Shown here one piece after another: positions 17,249 to 24,962 of a stretch of 64,000 bases of DNA. The first letter of the stretch is position 1. The number at the start of each line of letters is the position of its first letter. Position numbers and translations under genes: made by a program. Origin of the DNA: an uncultured Clostridia bacterium (GTDB lineage: Bacteria > Bacillota > Clostridia > Peptostreptococcales > Anaerovoracaceae). The notes beneath the pieces are model-generated. The model worked only from the letters and a program-made list of their open reading frames with translations, was not told where the DNA came from and ran no database searches. The stretch spans positions 62,001 through 126,000 of the forward strand of contig CALWPQ010000021.1 in the NCBI GenBank assembly GCA_944383465.1, written 5' to 3'.

Positions 17249-17950
17249 ATGAAAAACGAAATAGAAAAAACAAAAGTTATAAAAACAGAAAAGCCAGAAA
17301 TGCCGAGGATAACCGGAGCATACAGAACACGTTCAATACAGGTGCCTGAAGAAATATATCAGGCGAGCGGCATAGTGATAAACGGCAGAAGAATAAAATC
17401 CGTTATTTTCAGTACCGATATTGCTATTATAAGAAACTGCAACGCTGACGCTGTACTGGCCGTATATCCGTTCACACCGCAGCAGGTGATATCGCATACG
17501 ATAATAACTGCTGCGTCGATGCCGGTGTTCTGCGGCATAGGCGGCGGACTTACGGGAGGACTGCGCTCGGCTGTTATAGCCAAAGATGCGGAAGCGCAGG
17601 GAGCCTTTGGAGTAGTTGTGAACGCACCGTTTTCTACGGAAACGATACGCGCTATAAATGAGGTTATAGATATACCGATAATATCGACGGTAGTAAAGGA
17701 AGAGACGGACTTTGAGGCGGCCATTGATGCGGGAGTTTCAATCTTTAATATTTCCGCAGCAGAAAATACAGCGGAGCTTGTAAAAAAGGTGCGTTCACTC
17801 TATCCGAAATTTCCTATAATTGCCACAGGAGGACCGACAGCGGAAACGATACTTAAGACTATAAGAGCAGGCGCTAATGTCATAAGCTATACTCCGCCTA
17901 CGACAGCTGAGTTTTTTAAGGAAATTATGACGAAATACAGAAATGAATAA
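17249..17950 (+). CDS. TIM-barrel protein of unknown function (KDPG aldolase/ThiG-like fold)
   Basis: 233 residues. After a charged 25-residue N-terminus, alternating beta/alpha segments are seen: SVIFSTDIAII, AVLAVYPF, MPVFCGIGGGLTGG, GAFGVVVNAP, IPIISTVV, AGVSIFNIS, and a phosphate-loop-like FPIIATGGPTAETILKTIRAGANVISYTPPT near residue 190. The last two strands resemble phosphate-binding TIM barrels such as Eda, ThiG and NanE. The catalytic Glu/Lys pattern of KDPG aldolase is not evident. It sits between pdp and a folD-like gene with 26- and 12-nt gaps, so it is probably in the same operon. I do not recognise a specific function. Confidence 0.6.
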   Translation: MKNEIEKTKVIKTEKPEMPRITGAYRTRSIQVPEEIYQASGIVINGRRIKSVIFSTDIAIIRNCNADAVLAVYPFTPQQVISHTIITAASMPVFCGIGGGLTGGLRSAVIAKDAEAQGAFGVVVNAPFSTETIRAINEVIDIPIISTVVKEETDFEAAIDAGVSIFNISAAENTAELVKKVRSLYPKFPIIATGGPTAETILKTIRAGANVISYTPPTTAEFFKEIMTKYRNE

Positions 17951-17962
17951 GAGGGCTTATAT

Positions 17963-18814
17963 ATGACAGAAATATTAAAAGGCGCACCGGTAGCCGCATC
18001 TATTATAGAAAAGGCGGCGCGTAAAACTGAGCGCCTAAAAGAAAAGGGAATTGTTGCCACTCTTGCCGTCGTCAGATTTGGCTCGCGGGAGGACGATCTT
18101 GCATATGAGCGTGGAATCAGGAAAAGCGCGGAGCGCGCGGGAATTTCAGTAAGCTTATACGAAATGCCGGAAAATGCAGAGCAAAGAGAAGCGGAAGCGC
18201 TTATAGCCAGGCTCAACAGCTGCTCTGAAATTCACGGTATCCTGATATTTAAACCGCTTCCGCCCGGTATAGATGAAAAAGGTTTGCAAAGCATACTCAG
18301 TCCGGAAAAGGATATTGACGGTATTACTGATGCGGCCTCAGCGTCGCTTTACAGTGGAGACGGCAGGTATGCTATTCCATGTACGGCAAGAGCATGCATA
18401 GAAATGCTTAGACATTACAATATCGGCATAAGTGGAAAAAATGCTGTTGTCATAGGCAGAAGTCCGGTAATAGGAAAACCGGTATCGCTTTTGCTGCTTA
18501 AAGAAAATGCAACGGTTACGATATGCCATAGTAAGACGGAAAGCCTCAGTCAAATATGCCGCGGAGCGGCAATACTTATCGCTTGCAGCGGCAAAGCCGA
18601 GATGATAACAAAAGAATTTATGAACGAGAAGCAGACGATAATAGATGTAGGCATAAATTTTGATATGGACGGAAATATGGTTGGCGATGTGAGATTTAAA
18701 GACGCTGACGGTTTTGTGTATGCCGCAGCACCTGTGCCGGGAGGTGTCGGCACGGTGACAACGGCTGTACTTATGGACAATCTTGCAGAAGCGGCTATGC
18801 GCAGCGCAAAATAA
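17963..18814 (+). CDS. folD: FolD-family methylenetetrahydrofolate dehydrogenase/cyclohydrolase, divergent active site
   Basis: 283 residues with the full FolD layout: N-terminal catalytic domain, then the Rossmann domain with VVIGRSPVIGKPVSLLLL (near 161), TICHSKT and the PGGVGTVTTAVLM end. Typical FolD links 5,10-methylene-, methenyl- and 10-formyl-THF. Here the Tyr (Y48) of the YxxxK motif is kept, but the lysine position (E. coli K56) is Ile52. The Gln before PLP (human Q100 position) is Phe96. The later Asp (D119 in KDIDGI) is kept. Loss of the lysine is known to abolish cyclohydrolase activity in studied enzymes, so this may be a dehydrogenase-only or repurposed paralogue. Confidence 0.85.
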   Translation: MTEILKGAPVAASIIEKAARKTERLKEKGIVATLAVVRFGSREDDLAYERGIRKSAERAGISVSLYEMPENAEQREAEALIARLNSCSEIHGILIFKPLPPGIDEKGLQSILSPEKDIDGITDAASASLYSGDGRYAIPCTARACIEMLRHYNIGISGKNAVVIGRSPVIGKPVSLLLLKENATVTICHSKTESLSQICRGAAILIACSGKAEMITKEFMNEKQTIIDVGINFDMDGNMVGDVRFKDADGFVYAAAPVPGGVGTVTTAVLMDNLAEAAMRSAK

Positions 18815-18884
18815 ATATGTGGGAATAAACCTCCAAGATGCACAATATCTTTAATAAGAACAGTTGCAGACAGGAGGTTTTTCT

Positions 18885-20231
18885 ATGGGCAGTTTGTATA
18901 GATATATAAAAAATAAAAGCAAAAGAATAAATAAGGCGGTATGCTTATGCCTTGTCGCTGCACTCTTTGTCGGCGGTGGATTTATGGGAATAAACAGCTT
19001 CAAGGCTGAACAGCGCTCGCTCGATGCAACGGACGGAGAAGGAAGAACGGTATCGCTCGATATTCTCACATCTGGGAATGCGGCAATTGAAAGTGAAAGC
19101 GGAGTAAAGCAGAATCAAGGAGGAGAAGGAGTTGAGACAGCACCTGCCGCGGGTGCAATGACGATAGACGCCAAAAGCGCAGTCCTTATGGACGCAGCAA
19201 GCGGCAAGGTGCTTTTTGCACAGAACGAAAACGAGCAACTGCCGCCGGCTTCGGTGACAAAGGTGATGACGATGCTGCTTGTGCTCGAGGCTGTTGACAG
19301 CGGTAAAATAAGCCTTGATGATACGGTAACCATTTCGGAAAGAGCAGCAAGTATGGGAGGCTCGCAGATGTATATGGAGGTGGGCGAACAGCATACACTC
19401 GAAGAAATAATGAAAGGCGTGGCAATGGTGAGTGCCAATGACGGCTGCGTTGCGGCGGCCGAGTATCTGTGCGGCTCTGTGGAAATATTTGTTGAAAATA
19501 TGAATAAAAGAGCAGCAGAGCTTGGAATGCAGAATACTAATTTCGTGAATACCAATGGACTTCCCGCAGCAAATCATTACAGTTCGGCATACGATATTGC
19601 TCTTATGTCGCGTGAGCTTATGAAGCATATAGACGGTCATACTTGGTTCACGACATGGCAGGATAAAATTATGGTGGGGCTGCCGGGAAAGCAAACTGAA
19701 TTCGGACTTACGAATACAAATAAACTGATAAAGCAGTATCCGGGAGCTATAGGTCTTAAAACGGGCTATACAAGCGATGCAGGCTACTGTCTTTCGGGTG
19801 CGGCAACGCGTGATAATACCACTCTTATAGCCGTTGTAATGGGCTGCAAAACTACAGATATAAGGTTAAAAGAAATAAGCAAACTTCTCGACTACGGATT
19901 TGCTAATTACGACACAGCGATAGTGGCAGAAAAGGATCAGGTGATGGGTGAGATTCTGTTGGAAAAGGGAAGTCCCGAGAAGATAAATGCTGTGGCTGCC
20001 GAAAAGCAGGCTATTCTCGTCGGAAAAGGTGAAGCTGGCAGCGTTACATCGAGTGCTGTAATCTGGGATACGGTAGAGCTCCCTCTTGCGGCCGGCGATC
20101 AAGTAGGAGAACTCTCGATATTTAAAGGAGAAGAGGAGATAGCAAAGGTACCGCTTGTTGCCGAAAAATCTGCCGATAAAGTCGGTATTATCGAAATTTA
20201 CAGAAGAATGCTGCTTAAATTGGTCAAGTAA
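18885..20231 (+). CDS. D-alanyl-D-alanine carboxypeptidase (DacF-like, S11)
   Basis: 448 residues from ATG 18885 with AGGAGG at 18872-18877. An N-terminal signal-anchor (about 16-36) and a low-complexity linker lead to the penicillin-binding domain: SxxK as S123VTK, SxN as S183AN, and KTG at K292. The C-terminal PBP5-like domain (about 350-420) and a final amphipathic helix follow. It trims the terminal D-Ala of peptidoglycan stems outside the membrane. In Bacillus the deoB (drm) region is also followed by dacF, which supports a forespore DacF-like role, but a vegetative DacA-like enzyme is equally possible from motifs. Confidence 0.9.
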   Translation: MGSLYRYIKNKSKRINKAVCLCLVAALFVGGGFMGINSFKAEQRSLDATDGEGRTVSLDILTSGNAAIESESGVKQNQGGEGVETAPAAGAMTIDAKSAVLMDAASGKVLFAQNENEQLPPASVTKVMTMLLVLEAVDSGKISLDDTVTISERAASMGGSQMYMEVGEQHTLEEIMKGVAMVSANDGCVAAAEYLCGSVEIFVENMNKRAAELGMQNTNFVNTNGLPAANHYSSAYDIALMSRELMKHIDGHTWFTTWQDKIMVGLPGKQTEFGLTNTNKLIKQYPGAIGLKTGYTSDAGYCLSGAATRDNTTLIAVVMGCKTTDIRLKEISKLLDYGFANYDTAIVAEKDQVMGEILLEKGSPEKINAVAAEKQAILVGKGEAGSVTSSAVIWDTVELPLAAGDQVGELSIFKGEEEIAKVPLVAEKSADKVGIIEIYRRMLLKLVK

Positions 20232-20234
20232 ATT

Positions 20235-20263
20235 ATGACATTTAAAGGTTTTTGGCATATAAT
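20235..20263 (+). promoter_or_regulatory. Promoter of the DUF3343 gene
   Basis: ATGACA (20235-20240) and TATAAT (20258-20263) are 17 nt apart, starting within 5 bp of the upstream stop codon. The DUF3343 gene thus has its own likely promoter. Confidence 0.6.
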
Positions 20264-20285
20264 GTATTGAATAGGAGGGAATCAT

Positions 20286-20546
20286 ATGAAGAAAGAATAT
20301 GTACTCGCGTTTTCTTCCTTTTACAAAGCGTCGTATGCTCAGGAAAAACTTGCGGAGCACGGAATGAGGGCGGCCGTCCGAAAATTGCCTCCGGAGCTTA
20401 TGAAGTCATGCGGCTATGCTTTGTACCTGGTAACTTCATCAATACAAAGTGCGGCCGATATTCTTGAAAAAAATGAGATAGATTTCCGCGGCGCGTATGA
20501 AATAGGAGATACGGGCGGAAAAAATGTATACAGAAGAGTTCTTTAA
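20286..20546 (+). CDS. DUF3343 protein (putative Se/S carrier-like)
   Basis: 86 residues from ATG 20286 (GGAGGG at 20274-20279). It matches DUF3343 in size and shape: an N-terminal FSSFYKASYAQEKLAEHG strand-helix, a central LPPELMKSCGYALYL with one conserved Cys after the PPEL motif, and a short C-terminal half. The family is common in anaerobes and has been linked to sulfur or selenium transfer, but no activity is proven. It stands alone between its own promoter and a terminator. Confidence 0.78.
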   Translation: MKKEYVLAFSSFYKASYAQEKLAEHGMRAAVRKLPPELMKSCGYALYLVTSSIQSAADILEKNEIDFRGAYEIGDTGGKNVYRRVL

Positions 20547-20573
20547 AAAGAGTAATGAAGTGAACAAAGCTTA

Positions 20574-20613
20574 AAAAGAGCGGGGCATTATCGATTGTAA
20601 GCCTCGCTCTTTT
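20574..20613 (+). terminator. Bidirectional terminator between DUF3343 and M29 genes
   Basis: AAAAGAGCGGGGC (20574-20586) pairs with GCCTCGCTCTTTT (20601-20613), 13 bp with one G-U. T tracts are present on both strands. It lies between two convergent genes. Confidence 0.8.
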
Positions 20614-20639
20614 CGATTGCATTCTGCTTTTTCAGCCTT

Positions 20640-21749
20640 TTATTTGAGATTTTGCGGGTTTAACCCTTGGAGCTCTGGAATAACGAAGATGCCGTCTTTT
20701 CTTACGAGAACATCGTCAAACCATATCTCGCCGCCGCCGTAATCCTCGCGCTGTATCATCACGAGATCCCAGTGAATTGCGCTGTGATTGCCGTTCTGTG
20801 CGTCTTCGTATGCGCGCCCTGGAGTAAGATGGAATGAGCCGCAGATTTTTTCATCAAAAAGTGTATCTTTCATAGGATGCAGTATATATGGATTGACGCC
20901 GATTGCGAATTCTCCGAAATATCTTGCACCTTCGTCTGTATCGAGGAGATGATTTATCCGCTCATTATTGTTGGCCGTCGCGTTTATTATTTTGCCATCC
21001 TTTATTTCAAATACTATGTTTTCAAAAGTAAATCCCTGTTCCTCCGATGGAGTGTTATAGGAAATTTTGCCGTTTATGGAATCGCGTACCGGAGCCGTGT
21101 ATACTTCGCCGTCGGGAATGTTTCTGAGTCCGTCGCATTTTATGGCCGGAATCCCCTTGATTGAGAAAGTAAGATCTGTTCCCGGACCTGTAATTCTCAC
21201 TTTATCTGTCTTTTCCATGAGAGCAACGAGAGGATCCATAGCGCTGCTCATCTTTTTGTAGTCGAGAGTGCAAACATTGAAGTAGAAATCTTCAAATGCT
21301 TCAAGGCTGCTGTTTGAAAGCTGTGCCATAGAGTTGTTCGGGTAGCGCAGTACTACCCACTTTGTTTCGTTGATGCGGTAGTCAAGAACAGGAGAGTTAG
21401 CTTTGTTGTAAAGAGCGAGCTTTGCAGGCGGAACATCAGAAAGCTCGGATGTGTTTGCTGCACCGCGTACAGCGATGTAAGCCTGCATACCCTTCATCTG
21501 TGAAAGCAGGTATTCGTTCATAAATTCGAGCTGCTTTGCTTCTGCTCCGAGCATAATTTCTCTCGTAATCTGCGAGTCTCTTATCTCAACATAAGGATAG
21601 CCTCCGCATTTGTAAATTTCCTTTATTATCTGTCTTACAAGAGGTTTGCATTCCTCGCCCTCATAAGAAACGAGCACTTTTTCACCCTGCTGTACGTTGC
21701 ATGAATAATGTACAAGAAGCGAGGCGAGTTTGTCTATTCTTACATCCAT
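20640..21749 (-). CDS. M29-family metallo-aminopeptidase (AmpS/AmpT-like)
   Basis: 369 residues, close to the family's ~370-410. The M29 metal-binding region is present: a Glu in GEVYTAP (near 223), GEFAIGVNP (near 286), SFHLTPGRAYEDA with the first His, and SAIHWDLVM with the His-x-Asp. Family members are cytosolic dimeric aminopeptidases using two divalent metals. An SD (CGGAGGT) precedes the ATG on the minus strand. It is monocistronic, convergent with the DUF3343 gene. Confidence 0.9.
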   Translation of the reverse strand: MDVRIDKLASLLVHYSCNVQQGEKVLVSYEGEECKPLVRQIIKEIYKCGGYPYVEIRDSQITREIMLGAEAKQLEFMNEYLLSQMKGMQAYIAVRGAANTSELSDVPPAKLALYNKANSPVLDYRINETKWVVLRYPNNSMAQLSNSSLEAFEDFYFNVCTLDYKKMSSAMDPLVALMEKTDKVRITGPGTDLTFSIKGIPAIKCDGLRNIPDGEVYTAPVRDSINGKISYNTPSEEQGFTFENIVFEIKDGKIINATANNNERINHLLDTDEGARYFGEFAIGVNPYILHPMKDTLFDEKICGSFHLTPGRAYEDAQNGNHSAIHWDLVMIQREDYGGGEIWFDDVLVRKDGIFVIPELQGLNPQNLK

Positions 21750-21857
21750 TTATAGTACCTCCGAATAGTAATATGTTGTTAAATACAAAATCTACTATGT
21801 AGTATACTCTAAAATTCGATAATTTAAAAGGAAATATTGCGAAAAAGAGCTGAAAGC

Positions 21858-22607
21858 TTATAGATTCTGCCATTTCATATTGAGCGTTACGGTAAAACGC
21901 GAGCCGATGTCGGGCTTGCTTACGATATCTATGCTGCCGCCCATCATTTGCACTATGCTGTGCGCTATTGACATACCGAGGCCGCTTCCGGGAATTTCAC
22001 ATCCGTATGAACTTTTGCGCATTTCTTCAGAGCATTCGGGGAGCACGCGAAATTCACGTGAAAATGGTTCAAAGATGTGATTTATGAATTCGGGATTCAT
22101 ACCTCGTCCGTTGTCCTCAAAGACAAATTTGTAAACAGAAGAATAGCTGCACTGTTTAGGCTCCTCGAATACAGATATATTGATGCTGCCGTTGTTTTGC
22201 GTGTATTTTACAGAATTTGTTACAAAATTAAGAAAACATTGCTGCAGGCGCCTGCTGTCGCCGATAACATCGGCATGTTTGATGTCGGAAATATTTACAG
22301 TAAGGCTTTGGTTTTTCAGATCTGTTTGGGGTTTTATAAGAAGTACTATATCGCTTATCATATCGTAGAGGTTGAAATTTTCTTTATTAAGAGAAAAATG
22401 AGAGGTTTTAATCTTAGACATATCTATTATTTCGTTTATGAGTGTCATAAGGTAATTTGAAGAGATGTTTATTTTGTCGAGACAGCCTTGTATTTTGGCC
22501 GTATCATTGATGCTTGAACGTGCAACTTCCGTCATACCGATTATAGTGCTCATCGGCGTTCGTATGTCGTGCACTACGCGGGATAGATATTTATACATAT
22601 CTTCCAT
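21858..22607 (-). CDS. Cytoplasmic sensor-less histidine kinase
   Basis: 249 residues from ATG 22607, which has AGGAGG about 10 nt upstream; the open frame extends to 22694, but a likely promoter lies in that extension. The HisKA domain begins at once (SRVVHDIRTPM, phospho-acceptor H13). Next come the N box (LNFVTNSVKYT), G1 (EDNGRGM), F box (IFEPF) and G2 (GSGLGMSI). There is no transmembrane segment and no PAS or other sensor domain, and no response regulator is adjacent. The kinase is likely active and may be directed by a partner protein. Confidence 0.82.
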   Translation of the reverse strand: MEDMYKYLSRVVHDIRTPMSTIIGMTEVARSSINDTAKIQGCLDKINISSNYLMTLINEIIDMSKIKTSHFSLNKENFNLYDMISDIVLLIKPQTDLKNQSLTVNISDIKHADVIGDSRRLQQCFLNFVTNSVKYTQNNGSINISVFEEPKQCSYSSVYKFVFEDNGRGMNPEFINHIFEPFSREFRVLPECSEEMRKSSYGCEIPGSGLGMSIAHSIVQMMGGSIDIVSKPDIGSRFTVTLNMKWQNL

Positions 22608-22647
22608 TTTATAAAAACCTCCTTTCGATAAAGTTTGTTCTATAAAA

Positions 22648-22676
22648 ATTATCGCATATAAAAGCGTATAGCACAA
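22648..22676 (-). promoter_or_regulatory. Candidate promoter of the histidine kinase gene
   Basis: On the minus strand, TTGTGC (22676-22671) and GATAAT (22653-22648) are 17 nt apart, about 40 bp before the chosen ATG. The -35 is weak (3 of 6). Confidence 0.4.
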
Positions 22677-22770
22677 TCCGGAAACAAACGACATTTATCG
22701 CCCCTGTTTTACAAAATCTGCGTTTTATCTGTAAAATTAAGAATAATTATTCAACACTTTATGCTTTTAA

Positions 22771-22799
22771 TTGACTGAAAGTTGGGATTATGAGATAAT
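22771..22799 (+). promoter_or_regulatory. Promoter of the CoA-transferase gene
   Basis: TTGACT (22771-22776) and GATAAT (22794-22799), each 5 of 6 consensus bases, are 17 nt apart. The leader to the ATG is about 55 nt. Confidence 0.65.
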
Positions 22800-22858
22800 T
22801 ATAACAGTGCTTTGACGATATGCGGCTTAAAAAATACAATATGTAAAAGGAGTGCAGT

Positions 22859-24085
22859 ATGATGGAAAATAATATGAATATGCCGCTTTTCGGCATAAAG
22901 GTTGTGGAGCTTTCGACAGTTGTTGCAGCGCCGACTACAGCAAGAATGCTCTGCGCATACGGAGCGGAGGTAATAAAGATAGAGACCTCTTATGGAGATG
23001 AGGAGAGAAGATCGGGCAGTTTTCAGAAGGTGCCTTACGAAGATGACAGAAATCCCGTTTTTGCGATTAAGAACAGCAACAAAAGATTTGTTTCGATAAA
23101 TATAAAGTCGGAAGTCGGACGTGAAGCGATAATGAAGCTTCTTTCCGATGCGGATGTATTCCTGACAAACGTAAGAGGTGCGTCTCTTAAAAGGAATGGG
23201 CTTGATTATGAAACTCTCAAAGAAAAATTTCCGAGGCTGGTGTATGCTCACTTTACAGGCTACGGACCGAAAGGCCCTGATGCCAACGACCCCGGATTTG
23301 ACAGCACGGCTTTTTGGCTTAGATCGGGAGGTCAAAATGAATGGCAGGTAAAGGGCGCTTATCCATTTAAACCTACATACGCATTTGGAGATATGGCTAC
23401 AAGTTCTACATTCCTTGCTGGAATATTGATGGCGCTTTACGGGCGTGAGAAAACGGGACGAGGCACAAAAGTGGAAACCTCGCTTCTCGCAAGCGGCATC
23501 TGGTGTAATGCAACCGGTATAGTAGCTACGCAGTTTGAGAGGAAGCACTTAAACCCAGATCCTGAAAACAGAACAGATCCGCTCAGCGAATATTATATGT
23601 GCAAGGACGGCAGATGGATAATGGTGTGCGAAAATGAATACAAGCGCGATAAAGATAAATATTTCAAGGTGCTTGGTCTTGATTATCTTATAGGCGATCC
23701 TCGCGTGGAGACTATTGAGGCACTAAATGAGAGCGGTATGGTGAAAGAAGTTTTCGAGCAGTTTGAAAAGAAATTTGCAGAAAAGACGAGCAAAGAGCTT
23801 AGGAAAATGTTTATAGCTGAAAATATTTCCTGTGAGATAATGTGCGAAATGAACGAAGTTGCAAGAGATCCGCAGGCGATAGAAAACGGGTATGTTGAGG
23901 AACTTGAATTCGGCGGCGGAATGAAAGTGATGATGCCAAGTCCGCCTATTTTTTTCAGTGAGTACGGGAGAAAGCCTTACGATATCACAGGGCCTCTGGG
24001 AAGAGATACGGATGAGGTGTTTTCTGAGCTTGGATACAGCAGGGAAGAAATTGCGGAAATGAAAGCAGAAGGTGTCATTAAATAA
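22859..24085 (+). CDS. Class III (CaiB/BaiF-type) CoA transferase
   Basis: 408 residues, the usual family length. The N-terminal VVELSTVVAAPTTARMLCAYGAEVIKIE segment, the catalytic Asp in PGFDSTAFW (D148), and the TGRGTKVETSLLASG segment are characteristic. Family enzymes move CoA between carboxylic acids through an Asp-linked anhydride. The N-terminus resembles enzymes for 2-hydroxyacyl-CoA formation in amino acid fermentation (HadA/FldA type), but no dehydratase genes are adjacent, so the substrate is open. GGAG lies about 8 nt before the ATG; a second ATG follows immediately. Confidence 0.88.
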   Translation: MMENNMNMPLFGIKVVELSTVVAAPTTARMLCAYGAEVIKIETSYGDEERRSGSFQKVPYEDDRNPVFAIKNSNKRFVSINIKSEVGREAIMKLLSDADVFLTNVRGASLKRNGLDYETLKEKFPRLVYAHFTGYGPKGPDANDPGFDSTAFWLRSGGQNEWQVKGAYPFKPTYAFGDMATSSTFLAGILMALYGREKTGRGTKVETSLLASGIWCNATGIVATQFERKHLNPDPENRTDPLSEYYMCKDGRWIMVCENEYKRDKDKYFKVLGLDYLIGDPRVETIEALNESGMVKEVFEQFEKKFAEKTSKELRKMFIAENISCEIMCEMNEVARDPQAIENGYVEELEFGGGMKVMMPSPPIFFSEYGRKPYDITGPLGRDTDEVFSELGYSREEIAEMKAEGVIK

Positions 24086-24163
24086 TGTGCATAAATTGTT
24101 TGACTGCGGCTCTGTGCTCTTATGCGATTATTTTGGTAAAAAAATTAAAGGTGGGAACAGACT

Positions 24164-24799
24164 ATGGTATTCGATTATAAGAAAGAGTACAAAGAATTTT
24201 ATATGCCGAAAAATAAGCCTGAAATAGTGACAGTACCGCAGATTAACTATATTGCGGTGCGCGGCAAGGGCGACCCGAACGAGGAAAACGGAGAATACAG
24301 GGAGTCGATAGGTCTTCTTTACGGCATTGCCTTTACTATAAAGATGAGCAAAAAGACAGATTACAGGATAAAAGGGTATTTCGATTATGTAGTACCGCCG
24401 CTTGAGGGCTTTTGGAAGCAAGAAGGAAGCGCAGAATTTGATTATTGTAACAAAAGCAAGCTGAGTTTTATTTCGGTAATATGCCTTCCCGATTTTGTGA
24501 CTAAGGAAGATTTCGATTGGGCTGTGTCGGAAGCAGAGCGTAAGAAGAAACAGGATTTTTCAAAGGTTGAATTTCTGACAATAGATGAAGGATTGTGTGT
24601 GCAGATGATGCATACAGGTTCGTATGATGACGAGCCTTTAAGCGTTGCGGCGATGGCTGCATTCATAGCTGAAAACGGTTATGAAACTGATTTTGAAAGC
24701 GGCAGGCTTCATCACGAGATATATTTGTCGGATCCAAGAAGGACAGCGCCGGAAAAACTCAAAACTGTCATCCGCCATCCGTTGAAAAAGAGGGATTGA
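24164..24799 (+). CDS. GyrI-like small-molecule-binding domain protein
   Basis: 211 residues. A GyrI/SbmC-like fold is suggested by VTVPQINYIAVRGKGDPN, the central GYFDYVVPPLEGFW, and the very typical end FLTIDEGLCVQMMHTGSYDDEP...HHEIYLSDPRRTAPEKLKT (C-terminal 90 residues). Stand-alone proteins of this type bind hydrophobic or cyanine-like ligands, and some hydrolyse them. It has no DNA-binding domain. Its neighbours give no hint of function. Confidence 0.8.
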   Translation: MVFDYKKEYKEFYMPKNKPEIVTVPQINYIAVRGKGDPNEENGEYRESIGLLYGIAFTIKMSKKTDYRIKGYFDYVVPPLEGFWKQEGSAEFDYCNKSKLSFISVICLPDFVTKEDFDWAVSEAERKKKQDFSKVEFLTIDEGLCVQMMHTGSYDDEPLSVAAMAAFIAENGYETDFESGRLHHEIYLSDPRRTAPEKLKTVIRHPLKKRD

Positions 24800-24891
24800 A
24801 GTTTGACAGCGGATTGTTAAGAAACGGCGCTGCCAGACTGCAGTGCTGTAACACTGTCAAAGAGAAAAGTATATGTCAAAAATGTGCCTAC

Positions 24892-24920
24892 TTGCAATAC
24901 AAAAATATATACTATAAAAT
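24892..24920 (+). promoter_or_regulatory. Candidate promoter of the aldo/keto reductase gene
   Basis: TTGCAA (24892-24897) and TAAAAT (24915-24920) have a 17-nt spacer, 40 bp upstream of the gene. The surroundings are AT-rich. Confidence 0.4.
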
Positions 24921-24962
24921 TACAATATAAAGTAAGATGAATTTGACAAGGAGGTATTATTT

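Noticed and set aside
24802..24861. Inverted repeat TTTGACAG...CTGTCAAA after the GyrI-like gene
   Set aside because: The loop is over 40 nt, the inner stem is poor and no T run follows; not supportable as a terminator or operator.
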